This document shows, one piece after another, positions 1 to 7,984 of a stretch of DNA of 64,000 bases. Numbering within the stretch: the stretch's first letter is position 1; each line of letters begins with the position of its first letter. Source of the stretch: Candidatus Omnitrophota bacterium (lineage in GTDB: Bacteria > Ratteibacteria > UBA8468 > B48-G9 > JAFGKM01); assembly GCA_023819375.1 (NCBI GenBank), contig JAMWDI010000001.1:124001-188000 (forward strand). The letters are read 5' to 3'. Made by a program: the position numbers and the translations under genes. Under the pieces are notes generated by a model. That model was not told where the DNA came from and ran no database searches. It worked only from the letters and a program-made list of their open reading frames with translations.

Positions 1-99
1 ACCTTTATACCTTTTAATTATTTTACAAATGAATGGCCAGGCCCTTATAATTTGAAACATAAATTCTCAATACAGAAAAAAGAAAAAATTATAAAATAG
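1..99 (+). CDS. C-terminal end of a cut-off gene, function unknown
   Basis: Frame 1 is open from the left edge to a TAG at 97-99, giving 32 codons that end in a lysine-rich tail. The residues just before (Phe-Asn-Tyr-Phe, then Trp-Pro-Gly-Pro-Tyr) look like ordinary protein rather than a random frame. It would be convergent with pfp, whose stop lies 9 bp further on, which fits the tight spacing elsewhere in the window. Too little is present to name a family; a chance open frame of this length cannot be excluded. Confidence 0.45.
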   Translation, partial: TFIPFNYFTNEWPGPYNLKHKFSIQKKEKIIK

Positions 100-108
100 T
101 TTTGAAAT

Positions 109-1314
109 TTAAGAAGTTATTTTATATTTTTTCAAAACACCTATTTCTGGTAATTTCCCAACAAGTGGTTTTGCATATTCAATAAATTTTTCAGTTACCC
201 AGTTCCCTTCTACATTTATGAACTCATCTGGCATACTCCTTGTCTCTTTTGCAACACTTTCAAGAGGAACAAGTTCATAATAAACTTTATATTTTTTCCC
301 TTTTTCTCTTTTTATTGAAACAGAACCACTTTCATATTTTCCAACTGCATATTTCACTGCAAGTTCACCAACTTTATATGCTTCTTTTACATCAACCTCT
401 GAATAAATTCCTGGAAAAGATCTCTGTAAATATCCAAATGTATCTGCTCTAACTCTACTTATTTTAAGTTCTCTCCTAACCAAATCAGCAAGCAAGTCAC
501 CTAAAGCACCTGTTCCACTTAATTGAATATTTCCATGAGAATCAACTTCTTTTGTAAATTTTGCAACAATAGGTTCACCCTTTTCATCTGCAATACCTTC
601 TGAAACAGCAACGAGACATCTTCCATATTTTTTATAAACTTCATCAACATCCTTTAAAAATTTCTCAACAATAAAGGGTCTTTCTGGAAAATAGATTAAA
701 TGAGGAGCATCATCCTCATAAATTTTTGCCAATGCACTCGCAGCAGTTAAAAATCCTGCGTGTCTTCCCATAATAACATCTATTTTAACGCCTGGAAGTG
801 ATTTGTTATCAAGATTATCGCCAATTATAGCCATAGCAACAAATTTTGCTGCAGAGCCATATCCTGGTGTATGGTCATTTTCCTTTAAATCATTATCAAT
901 TGTTTTAGGAATATGAAAACATTTAAATTCATAACCAACCTTTTTTGCATTTTCATTTAAAATATAAGCAGTTTCTGCTGAATCATTTCCACCGATATAG
1001 AAAAAGTATCTTATATTATATTTCTGCATATTTTTAAAAATTTCTTCACACTCCTCTTCAGTAGGTTTTTTTCTTACACTTCCAAGAGCAGCACAAGGAG
1101 TATATGCAACCTTTCTCAAATCAGAAATCCTTTCTTTTCTTAAATCAATAATATCTCCCTGCAAAATGCCTTTTATTCCAAACAATGAACCATAAATTCC
1201 CTCTATTTCTTTATGTTTTTTTGCTTCTAAAATTGCTCCAACTAAACTCTGATTTATCACAACAGTTGGTCCTCCACTTTGTGCTATTAACATATTTCCT
1301 TTCAATTTAGCCAT
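109..1314 (-). CDS. pfp: Diphosphate-dependent 6-phosphofructokinase
   Basis: Phosphorylates fructose 6-phosphate to fructose 1,6-bisphosphate, probably using pyrophosphate and therefore reversibly in glycolysis and gluconeogenesis. The 401-residue protein starts with the PFK phosphate-binding turn (AQSGGPT). It carries GGNDS near residue 109; a second Asp in this turn is what distinguishes PPi-type from ATP-type enzymes (GGDG). PKTIDNDL follows, where the Lys replaces the Gly of ATP-dependent PFKs, then MGRHAGF for sugar phosphate binding. The start is preceded by a strong AAGGAGG on the minus strand and a TATAAT (1342 to 1337). It is divergent from the diguanylate cyclase gene. The family is clear; the phosphoryl donor is inferred from these two residues. 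Confidence 0.93.
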   Translation of the reverse strand: MAKLKGNMLIAQSGGPTVVINQSLVGAILEAKKHKEIEGIYGSLFGIKGILQGDIIDLRKERISDLRKVAYTPCAALGSVRKKPTEEECEEIFKNMQKYNIRYFFYIGGNDSAETAYILNENAKKVGYEFKCFHIPKTIDNDLKENDHTPGYGSAAKFVAMAIIGDNLDNKSLPGVKIDVIMGRHAGFLTAASALAKIYEDDAPHLIYFPERPFIVEKFLKDVDEVYKKYGRCLVAVSEGIADEKGEPIVAKFTKEVDSHGNIQLSGTGALGDLLADLVRRELKISRVRADTFGYLQRSFPGIYSEVDVKEAYKVGELAVKYAVGKYESGSVSIKREKGKKYKVYYELVPLESVAKETRSMPDEFINVEGNWVTEKFIEYAKPLVGKLPEIGVLKKYKITS

Positions 1315-1360
1315 TAAAAACCTCCTTTTAATAAAAATTATAACATAAACTGCAGAAAAA

Positions 1361-1399
1361 TTGAAAGTTTTCTTTAAAAAATTGAAAGTTTTCTTTAAA
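1361..1399. repeat. Two-copy tandem repeat, 21-bp period
   Basis: TTGAAAGTTTTCTTTAAAA occurs at 1361-1379 and again at 1382-1400, in the gap between pfp and the diguanylate cyclase gene. The second copy supplies the TTGAAA -35 hexamer of the cyclase promoter. The repeat could be a binding site pair or a small slippage duplication. Confidence 0.8.
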
Positions 1400-1410
1400 A
1401 GAGGTATTAT
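1382..1410 (+). promoter_or_regulatory. Sigma-70-type promoter of the diguanylate cyclase gene
   Basis: TTGAAA (1382-1387), a 17-nt spacer and TATTAT (1405-1410) match the housekeeping consensus. Only 9 nt separate the -10 box from the ATG at 1420, so transcription should begin within about 3 nt of the start codon. The gene has no well-placed Shine-Dalgarno sequence, which points to a leaderless message. Confidence 0.65.
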
Positions 1411-1419
1411 ATCTTTTAA

Positions 1420-2664
1420 ATGGAGGAAAGAAAATTAATAATAAGATTGAGTGAAATTTTATTATTTATAGTATTTACTACTGTTCTATTTTATGCTTTT
1501 GCTTTTTCTGAGCCTTTAAAACCATTGAAATTAATTTTAAAAGAGATGTTGCCCTCCTTAGGAATTACTCTGTTTTTTCTTTTTTTATGTTTTAGAACTA
1601 TTGAATACTATCATAATCAGATTTTAAAACAAAAAAAATTGAATGAGGAATTAAACGATTCTTTATTCAAATTAAGTTCAGATTTAAAAATTGAGAAACT
1701 GCTTCAAAATTCACTTGAAATTCTAATGAAGTTTTACGAAGGAGATATTGGAATATTATCAATAATTGGGGATGATCTAAAAAAATTTGTTTCGACAGAT
1801 GTAATTACAATAAACATTAATAATAAGTCAAATATTGAAAGGTTTGAAAAAAATAAAAATTGTGTTTATGTGACAATTTCGCCAGATAAAATTTCGGTTA
1901 AAGAAGAAAATTTAATAAAAAAATTAATTAATGAGTATGGATTACAAAGTTGTATGGGTATAATTGTTTTTCCCATTTATACAGAAAAAGTGACAAAAGC
2001 AATAGGTATTATAGGGATTTACAAGAAGAAAAAGAAAGAAATTTTAAGAGATATTAGTAAAATCAAAATAATTAGTGAAGTTTTTATGCAACATTTAAAT
2101 CTTGAAATTGAAAATTCTCTTTTAAATGAAAAATTGAATTATGCTTCAATAACAGATGCTTTAACAGAAGTTTATAACAGAAGATATTTTAATATAAGAT
2201 TGAAAGAAGAATTTGCAAGAGCAAAAAGAGAGGGATATCCTGTCTCAATAATGATTTCAGATCTTGATAATTTCAAAAAATATGTTGATACTTATGGCCA
2301 TCCTATGGGAGATATTATTTTAAAAGAACTTGCCAATTTACTTAAATATTCTATCAGAGAAACAGACATACTTTGTAGATTTGGTGGAGATGAATTCGCT
2401 TATATTCTACCTTTTACTCCAAGTAAAGAAGCCCAGATAGTTGCAGAAAGATTAAAATCAAATGTAGAAAACTATAGATTTTTGAAAGAATATATAAATG
2501 ATAAAGATGTAAAATTAACATTAAGCATTGGAATTGCAACTTTTCCAGAACATGGAAATACTGAAGAAGAAATTTTGTCAAAAGCAGATAATGCTCTTTT
2601 TCAAGCAAAAAATATAGGAAAAAATTTAGTTATAGTTTATAGTGAAAATGGAGGAACAAAATGA
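1420..2664 (+). CDS. Membrane-bound diguanylate cyclase (GAF-like plus GGDEF)
   Basis: Makes cyclic di-GMP from two GTP. Two hydrophobic segments (about residues 11-29 and 43-60) anchor it, followed by a helical linker, a GAF-like sensory region (about 90-235) and a GGDEF domain (about 245-410). The active loop GGDEF is intact at 322-326. An RxxD inhibitory site (Arg-Glu-Thr-Asp, 313-316) sits exactly five residues before it, so feedback inhibition by c-di-GMP is expected. One oddity is that the FKxxN motif reads FKKYV, so Val289 stands where the guanine-contacting Asn usually is. Its stop overlaps the next gene by 4 bp. The 460-residue HD-GYP gene 3 kb away could be its antagonist. Confidence 0.9.
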   Translation: MEERKLIIRLSEILLFIVFTTVLFYAFAFSEPLKPLKLILKEMLPSLGITLFFLFLCFRTIEYYHNQILKQKKLNEELNDSLFKLSSDLKIEKLLQNSLEILMKFYEGDIGILSIIGDDLKKFVSTDVITININNKSNIERFEKNKNCVYVTISPDKISVKEENLIKKLINEYGLQSCMGIIVFPIYTEKVTKAIGIIGIYKKKKKEILRDISKIKIISEVFMQHLNLEIENSLLNEKLNYASITDALTEVYNRRYFNIRLKEEFARAKREGYPVSIMISDLDNFKKYVDTYGHPMGDIILKELANLLKYSIRETDILCRFGGDEFAYILPFTPSKEAQIVAERLKSNVENYRFLKEYINDKDVKLTLSIGIATFPEHGNTEEEILSKADNALFQAKNIGKNLVIVYSENGGTK

Positions 2665-3224
2665 TCAAGGAAATTCCGTTACTTTTATATTTGAATTCAC
2701 TAACTTTTATAATTTGGATAATTACAACTATTCTTTTCAGAATTAAAAAAGTAAAAGGATTTGTTGCATTAATTCTATCATTGATATTTACATTTTTTGT
2801 TTTTTATTATAATTATCTCATTTTGTTTGAAAAACCAACCTTACAAAGTTTTGAAAAATATGAAAATATGGGAAAAATAATTTTAAAACCACGAGTTGAA
2901 GAACATAAAGAAAGCCCTGAAATTTTTCTATTTGTAAAAATAAATGATAGTGTAATTAAAATAGGACTTGGTGATGAAATTGAAATCAAAAAAAATACTA
3001 CTTTTACAATTGAAGATGTTGAAGGAATTGATAAAGAAAATTTAAAAGTAAATTTTGTTGGTTTTGTTGGAAATCAAAAATATAATGATGGTCAAGATAT
3101 TGGATATAAAATTAATTATAAAGATTTGAGAAAAAATAAAGCAATTGAAAAGGATAAATATGAAATTGAGATTAAAAAGAAAGATAAAAAAATTGGATCT
3201 GTTTTCGTTAAATTTGTAGATTGA
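2661..3224 (+). CDS. Unknown membrane-anchored protein
   Basis: I do not recognise this 187-residue protein. Two hydrophobic helices (about residues 6-27 and 33-55) form an N-terminal anchor, and the remaining 130 residues are charged and rich in predicted beta strands, including a segment resembling a small PilP/PDZ-like beta domain, though that is weak. It begins inside the ATGA overlap with the diguanylate cyclase gene, so the two are translationally coupled and probably work together at the membrane. It is followed after 1 bp by the radical SAM gene. Confidence 0.7.
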   Translation: MIKEIPLLLYLNSLTFIIWIITTILFRIKKVKGFVALILSLIFTFFVFYYNYLILFEKPTLQSFEKYENMGKIILKPRVEEHKESPEIFLFVKINDSVIKIGLGDEIEIKKNTTFTIEDVEGIDKENLKVNFVGFVGNQKYNDGQDIGYKINYKDLRKNKAIEKDKYEIEIKKKDKKIGSVFVKFVD

Positions 3225-3225
3225 A

Positions 3226-4134
3226 ATGGTTTCTTATCTTATGTTAGAGTTGTCTGAAATTGAAAAACGTTCTTTTTTGCTTTTTGAAAAGTTGAAAAAT
3301 TGTAATTTATGTGGTTGGGAATGTAATATTGATAGATATTCTAAAAAATCTCATTGCAGAAGTGGGATTGAACTTAAAATTTCAAGTTATGGACCACATT
3401 TTGGAGAAGAAAGGATAATTTCTGGAAAAAGAGGATCAGGAACCATATTTTTCACAAATTGCTCATTAAAATGTGTTTACTGTCAAAATTATGATATAAG
3501 CCAACTTGGAAATGGATATGTAATTTCAGAAGAGGATCTTTCAAATATAATGCTTAAATTACAAAATTTAGGATGTCATAATATTAATCTTGTCACACCA
3601 ACTCATTTTTTGCCTCAGATTTTAAAGGGAATTTTTCTTGCAATAAAAAAGGGCTTGAAAATTCCATTTGTGTATAATTGTGGCGGATATGAAAATGTAG
3701 AAACACTAAAAATTCTGGATGGTATAATTGATATTTATATGCCAGATGCAAAATATGGAGATAACGAAAAAGGTAAAAAATACTCTGGAATCCCTGATTA
3801 TTGGGATAAATGCAAAAGGGCCTTGATTGAAATGAAAAGACAAGTTGGAGATATAGTTTTAAATGAAGAAAAAGTTGCAATAAAAGGACTTTTAATAAGA
3901 CATCTTATTCTTCCAAATGATATTTCCTCAACAGAAAAAGTTTTAAAATTTATTAAAGAAGAACTTGGTGAAAATACCTGGATAAGTTTACTAAGTCAAT
4001 ACCATCCTGAATATAAAGCCTATATGTATCCAGAAATAGATAGAAGAATTACTTACGAAGAATATTATAAATCTGTTGAAATTGTTGAAAAAATTGGTTT
4101 GAAAAATGTTATTTATCAGGGATTTTTAATATGA
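3226..4134 (+). CDS. Radical SAM protein, PflX/pyruvate-formate-lyase-activase-related
   Basis: The 302-residue protein has the radical SAM cluster motif CSLKCVYC around residues 80-87, preceded by an unusual Cys-rich N-terminus (CNLCGWEC near 25-32 and another Cys near 43) typical of the PflX-like group. A Pro-Thr-His segment (NLVTPTHFLP) and an N-C-G-G-Y motif follow, as in that subfamily. These enzymes bind a 4Fe-4S cluster and cleave S-adenosylmethionine; a few activate glycyl-radical enzymes, but no such substrate gene is near. Two in-frame ATGs (3226 and 3241) are possible; neither has a clear ribosome site. It overlaps tmk by 4 bp. Confidence 0.85.
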   Translation: MVSYLMLELSEIEKRSFLLFEKLKNCNLCGWECNIDRYSKKSHCRSGIELKISSYGPHFGEERIISGKRGSGTIFFTNCSLKCVYCQNYDISQLGNGYVISEEDLSNIMLKLQNLGCHNINLVTPTHFLPQILKGIFLAIKKGLKIPFVYNCGGYENVETLKILDGIIDIYMPDAKYGDNEKGKKYSGIPDYWDKCKRALIEMKRQVGDIVLNEEKVAIKGLLIRHLILPNDISSTEKVLKFIKEELGENTWISLLSQYHPEYKAYMYPEIDRRITYEEYYKSVEIVEKIGLKNVIYQGFLI

Positions 4135-4802
4135 AAAAAAGCATAATTATAAGTTTTGAAGGTATTGATGGTTGTGGAAAAACGACAATTGTTAAAAAAT
4201 TTTATAAATATTTAAAAAAGAAAAAATTAGATGCAATAGTTCTTCACGAACCAGGTTCTACGCATGTTGGAGAAAAAATAAGAAGAATTTTACTTAATAA
4301 AAATATAAGCATAAACAAATACTGTGAATTATTTCTATATCTGGCAAGTAGAATACAATTAATTGAAGAAAAAATTAAAAAATATTTTGACAAAAATAAA
4401 ATTATTATTTTAGATAGATACATTGATTCTACTTTTGCCTATCAAGGATATGGAAGAAAAATCCCATTGAAATTTATTGAAAAAATACACAAAAAACTTA
4501 TTTCTCCAAAATTTATTCCTGATATTACATTTTTAATTGATGAGAAACCAGAAAACTTAATAAAAATTCTTAAAAACAAAAAGGCTGATAGAATAGAAAA
4601 GGAATCTATTGAATTTCAGAAAAGAGTAAGAAAGGGGTATTTAAAACTTGCAACGAAAAACAAAAGGATCAAAATAATAAGAAGAGAAGATGAAGAAACA
4701 ACTTTTAAAAAAGTTTTAAAGGAATGGGAGACTTTCTTAAATGAAAACAGAGGAAATAAAAAAATTTTTTCTAAAATCAAAGGAAAAAAACAGAATATTT
4801 AA
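4131..4802 (+). CDS. tmk: Thymidylate kinase
   Basis: Phosphorylates dTMP to dTDP in DNA precursor synthesis. The P-loop FEGIDGCGKTT lies at about residues 8-18, the EPGST dTMP-binding segment near 42, and the DRYIDSTFAYQGYGR substrate motif near 98, all standard for the family. At 223 residues it is slightly longer than usual because of a lysine-rich tail that overlaps the start of holB by 62 bp. The tmk-holB pairing is common in bacteria and supports both assignments. Confidence 0.95.
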   Translation: MKKSIIISFEGIDGCGKTTIVKKFYKYLKKKKLDAIVLHEPGSTHVGEKIRRILLNKNISINKYCELFLYLASRIQLIEEKIKKYFDKNKIIILDRYIDSTFAYQGYGRKIPLKFIEKIHKKLISPKFIPDITFLIDEKPENLIKILKNKKADRIEKESIEFQKRVRKGYLKLATKNKRIKIIRREDEETTFKKVLKEWETFLNENRGNKKIFSKIKGKKQNI

Positions 4803-5592
4803 TGCATATATAATTTATGGGGGGAACAAAAAAGAAAGAGAAGAAATTGCTCTTTTTTTTGCTGGTGTTTTGAATTGTAAAAATGAAAATTACTGTGAAA
4901 GTTGTGAAAATTGTAAAAAAATAAAAAATAAAAGCCATCCAGACATAAGATGGGTTATTCCAGAAAAAAGCATTCTTTCAATTGATGATGTGAGGGAAAT
5001 CAAAAAAGATCTTTTTATTCAGCCATATTCAGGTAAATATAAAATTTATATTTTTCAAATTGAATATATAAAAGAAGAAGCAAGCAGTGCTTTTTTGAAA
5101 ATTTTAGAAGAACCACCTCCTTATGGAATTTTAATTCTTCTTGTTCCAAATATAAATTTCCTACTTCCCACAATTATTTCAAGATGTTTTAAAATTTATT
5201 TAAATTATAAATTACCAGATTATAATAAAGAAATGGAAAAGGCAAAAGAAGAATTCTGGGAACTGATAAAAGATGTTGAAAATAAAAATTTCTTTGATTT
5301 TTTCAAAAAAATAGATTTTATGAGCAAAAACAAAGAAAGAGAAGAAGTGGAAAAATGGATAGAGGATATATTGTATTACATAAGAGATTTATTTTTACAA
5401 CTGAATAATTTCCCTCAAAGTTTTTTAATAGATAAAAATTTAAAGAATGAAAAACATTGGACCTTTGAAATTTCTTTAATAGAAAAGATATGGAATATAA
5501 AACAAAGAATAAGGTATAATATAAACGTAAAACTTGCACTGGAAAATATAGTATTTCAAGTTATTTTAAATAGTTTAAAATTTGACAAATAA
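4741..5592 (+). CDS. holB: DNA polymerase III delta-prime subunit (clamp loader)
   Basis: Part of the clamp loader that opens the beta clamp. The 283-residue protein shows a four-cysteine zinc module (Cys at about 36, 42, 45, 48) and the delta-prime/DnaX core: SIDDVREI, an acidic ALxxxEEPP-type segment (FLKILEEPPP) and the SRC motif (IISRC). The Walker A loop is degenerate (GGNKKERE), as usual in delta-prime, which does not hydrolyse ATP. The ATG at 4741 lies inside tmk with GGGAG 11 nt upstream; the next Met comes too late to include the N-terminal strand, so this long overlap is probably genuine. The tRNA gene begins 3 bp after its stop. Confidence 0.9.
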   Translation: MKTEEIKKFFLKSKEKNRIFNAYIIYGGNKKEREEIALFFAGVLNCKNENYCESCENCKKIKNKSHPDIRWVIPEKSILSIDDVREIKKDLFIQPYSGKYKIYIFQIEYIKEEASSAFLKILEEPPPYGILILLVPNINFLLPTIISRCFKIYLNYKLPDYNKEMEKAKEEFWELIKDVENKNFFDFFKKIDFMSKNKEREEVEKWIEDILYYIRDLFLQLNNFPQSFLIDKNLKNEKHWTFEISLIEKIWNIKQRIRYNINVKLALENIVFQVILNSLKFDK

Positions 5593-5595
5593 AAT

Positions 5596-5679
5596 GCCGA
5601 AGTGGCGGAATGGAAGACGCGCCAGGTTCAGGACCTGGTGAGGTAAAACCTCGTAGGGGTTCAAATCCCCTCTTCGGCA
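5596..5679 (+). tRNA. tRNA-Leu, anticodon CAG
   Basis: A type II tRNA with perfect seven-base acceptor stem (5596-5602 with 5672-5678), anticodon stem CCAGG/CCTGG and loop TTCAGGA, so the anticodon CAG is at 5629-5631. It has a long variable arm (GAGGT/ACCTC) and a T-arm GGGGTTCAAATCCCC. The discriminator base is A, expected for leucine. No 3' CCA is encoded, so the CCA-adding enzyme at 34.8-36.3 kb is needed. It sits 3 bp after holB with no separate promoter in view and is probably cut from that transcript. Confidence 0.97.
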
Positions 5680-5690
5680 ATAATTAATTT

Positions 5691-7073
5691 CTAACAATCT
5701 TCAAAAGTAAAACCTCTTTTGAAAATTTTTAAAGTTTTCTTTACGACTTCGCCATCATAAAGTATATTAGAATTATTTTTTATTTCTTCCAATGCTCTTT
5801 CCAGTAAAAGTTTTGGTCTATAAGGTCTATGAGAACTCATTGCCTCAACAACATCTGCAACAGACAGAATTCTTGATTCCAAAATAATCTCTTCACCCTT
5901 CAATCCAAACGGATATCCACTACCATTTAATCTTTCATGATGTTGAATAATAATCTTAGCGATATCCCATGGAAATTCTATATTTTTAACGATATTAGCA
6001 CCATATTCAGGATGCATTTTTATAAAATCCCATTCAATATTATTTAATTTACCAGGTTTGGCAAGAATATCTGTTGGGATATAAATTTTTCCTATATCAT
6101 GTAACAAAGAAACAATCTTCATTCCTTCAATCAAACTCCCTGAAAATCCTAATTCTTTTGCAATTTCTACTGACAATTTTGCCACTCTTTTTTGATGATT
6201 AAAAGTATATGGATCCCTTTGTGTTAACGTTTCAGACAAAGCCATCACTGCTTGATTTAACATCCTTTTTGTACTATTTATAGCCTCCCTCAAATTTTCA
6301 ATCATCATTTTCCTTTCGGTAACATCTCTAAAACATAATAGAATACCTTCTTCATTAATAAAATTAATTTTTTTCCCTATTGTTTCTATAAAAAATCTTG
6401 CTCCTTTACTATCTCTTATTTCATGTTCTATAAAATAACCACTTTTATTTTTATTTACAAGTTTCAGATTCTGCTCAAATTCTTCTTTATTTATAATAAA
6501 ATCAAAAAGATTTTTTCCGATAAAGTTTTCAACTTTATCATACCCAAATAAATTTGCTCCTATAAAATTTGAAAAAAGAACCCAGCCTTCTTTATCAATA
6601 ACGACTATTCCATCAAGAAGTGTTTCTGTTAAAATCTTATATTTCTCTTCAGATTCTTTTATTTTCAAAAAAGAAACTTTTTCCTCTGTAATATCTCTTA
6701 CTATTGCTACTCTTAAAGTTTTATCTTTATATTTAATATTCTTAACTTTAACCTTAAGAATAATTTCCAAGCCATCCTTTCTGGTACATCTTGTCTCAAA
6801 TTCGCCTTCCTTTTCTTCTTTTAATATTTCCAACCAAAAATTTTTTTCACTTTCACTACATAAATCCCATATTTTTTTCCCAATTATCTCATTTTTCTCA
6901 TATCCAAAAATTTCTGCATATTTTTCATTGCAATATATAATTTCTCCTCTATAATTAATACTGAACCCCTCTCCAATCATCAAACATATATTTTTCAAAA
7001 TTTCATTATTTAAAAACCCCTTCTCTATTTCTTTTCTCAATATTTCTAACTCATCTTTATTATTCTTTTTCAT
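5691..7073 (-). CDS. PAS-PAS-HD-GYP cyclic di-GMP phosphodiesterase
   Basis: Likely degrades c-di-GMP. The 460-residue protein has no membrane segment. Two PAS domains occupy about residues 20-130 and 145-255, each ending in a PAC-like RDITEEK or RDVTERK. The HD-GYP domain (about 275-455) has the HDIGK metal pair near 328, a conserved His-Pro-Glu-Tyr-Gly, and HHERLNGSGYP, the GYP signature (the usual Asp-Gly is Asn-Gly). The metal-binding ADVVEAM and RPYR segments are also present. A TATAAT (7089 to 7084) lies 10 nt before the ATG and there is no Shine-Dalgarno site. It is the nearest plausible partner of the diguanylate cyclase at 1.4 kb and of PilB. Confidence 0.92.
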   Translation of the reverse strand: MKKNNKDELEILRKEIEKGFLNNEILKNICLMIGEGFSINYRGEIIYCNEKYAEIFGYEKNEIIGKKIWDLCSESEKNFWLEILKEEKEGEFETRCTRKDGLEIILKVKVKNIKYKDKTLRVAIVRDITEEKVSFLKIKESEEKYKILTETLLDGIVVIDKEGWVLFSNFIGANLFGYDKVENFIGKNLFDFIINKEEFEQNLKLVNKNKSGYFIEHEIRDSKGARFFIETIGKKINFINEEGILLCFRDVTERKMMIENLREAINSTKRMLNQAVMALSETLTQRDPYTFNHQKRVAKLSVEIAKELGFSGSLIEGMKIVSLLHDIGKIYIPTDILAKPGKLNNIEWDFIKMHPEYGANIVKNIEFPWDIAKIIIQHHERLNGSGYPFGLKGEEIILESRILSVADVVEAMSSHRPYRPKLLLERALEEIKNNSNILYDGEVVKKTLKIFKRGFTFEDC

Positions 7074-7083
7074 TTTTGTAAAG

Positions 7084-7089
7084 ATTATA
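7084..7089 (-). promoter_or_regulatory. -10 box of the HD-GYP gene
   Basis: On the minus strand TATAAT ends 10 nt before the ATG at 7073, just beyond the stop of the preceding Clp1-like gene. No good -35 hexamer is seen at 16-18 nt, and there is no Shine-Dalgarno sequence. It could give a nearly leaderless message independent of the upstream genes. Confidence 0.45.
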
Positions 7090-7984
7090 TTTTAACATAA
7101 TTGAAACTTGCATCAAACATATTTTCAAGTAAAAAACTGCTTATTGTTATTCCTCTAATTTCATTTATTTCAATTTCTTTTGGTATTAAAATTTTAATTT
7201 CTTCATCCCTTTTTTCTTTTATAATTCCCAAAACTATATCCTCAAAAAATTTATTTTTTAAACAACATAGAAAACCTTTTAAATCAATTTCAAAGACATC
7301 AGAAAATTTATTTAAATTCTTAAAATTTATCATTTTTATTGAAACTTCATTCAGTTTAATAATCAATTCTTTCAAGTTTTGAAAATATTTACTAAATATT
7401 TTCTTTCTATAATTTGCTCTTTCTTCCATACTTTTTACAGGAATATTTTCTATTTTAATCCTTTCATATTTCATACCAGAATACTTCAAAAATCTTACAA
7501 TTTCTTCAAGTTCATTTTCTTTTTCAAGAAGAATAATAAAATCAGGTTTTAAAATTTCAATTTTATTAATTTTCAAAGATATTGCAAGTTTATCTCTTAT
7601 ATACCCAGTTGTATCAACTAAAATTTTCCCATTTTTATTTTCAAGATAATTGTTTATTTTAATCACACCTGTCAAAAATTCATTAATTGAAAAAGATGGT
7701 GCAATTATTCCTGTAAAATATAATTTTTCTGGATTTAAATAAAAATCATCTCCAATTTTTTCTTTCAATTTTGCATAACCAATTGTTGTTGGAGGACCAA
7801 CATGAGATTGTCCTATATCACAATCAAAAATATATACTTCCTCTTTTTCAAATAAAAAATTTGCAATATTTTTTATTAAAGTTGTTTTTCCTGTATCACT
7901 TCCACCTATAAACATTATTTTTTTTATTTCTTTTTTAAGAAATATTTCAAATTCTTCTTTTTTTAAAACTTCAAATTCTTCCAT
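7085..7984 (-). CDS. Clp1/Grc3-like polynucleotide 5'-kinase family protein
   Basis: The 299-residue protein (from the ATG at 7984) resembles the P-loop kinase core of Clp1 and Grc3/NOL9, which phosphorylate RNA or DNA 5'-OH ends. The Walker A is GGSDTGKTT, followed about 20 residues later by DCDIGQSHVGPPTTIG; an Asp-x-Asp-x-Gly-Gln-Ser block in this place is the family hallmark. A Walker B-like LVDTTGYI follows. The N- and C-terminal domains of eukaryotic Clp1 are missing. A longer frame starts at 8029, but neither start has a good ribosome site; the shorter one overlaps the agmatinase end by 22 bp. The substrate is unknown. Confidence 0.8.
   Translation of the reverse strand: MEEFEVLKKEEFEIFLKKEIKKIMFIGGSDTGKTTLIKNIANFLFEKEEVYIFDCDIGQSHVGPPTTIGYAKLKEKIGDDFYLNPEKLYFTGIIAPSFSINEFLTGVIKINNYLENKNGKILVDTTGYIRDKLAISLKINKIEILKPDFIILLEKENELEEIVRFLKYSGMKYERIKIENIPVKSMEERANYRKKIFSKYFQNLKELIIKLNEVSIKMINFKNLNKFSDVFEIDLKGFLCCLKNKFFEDIVLGIIKEKRDEEIKILIPKEIEINEIRGITISSFLLENMFDASFNYVKI

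Noticed and set aside
5582-5587. TTGACA just before the tRNA-Leu gene
   Set aside because: It is only 8 bp before the tRNA and lies at the end of holB with no -10 box in the right place; probably chance.
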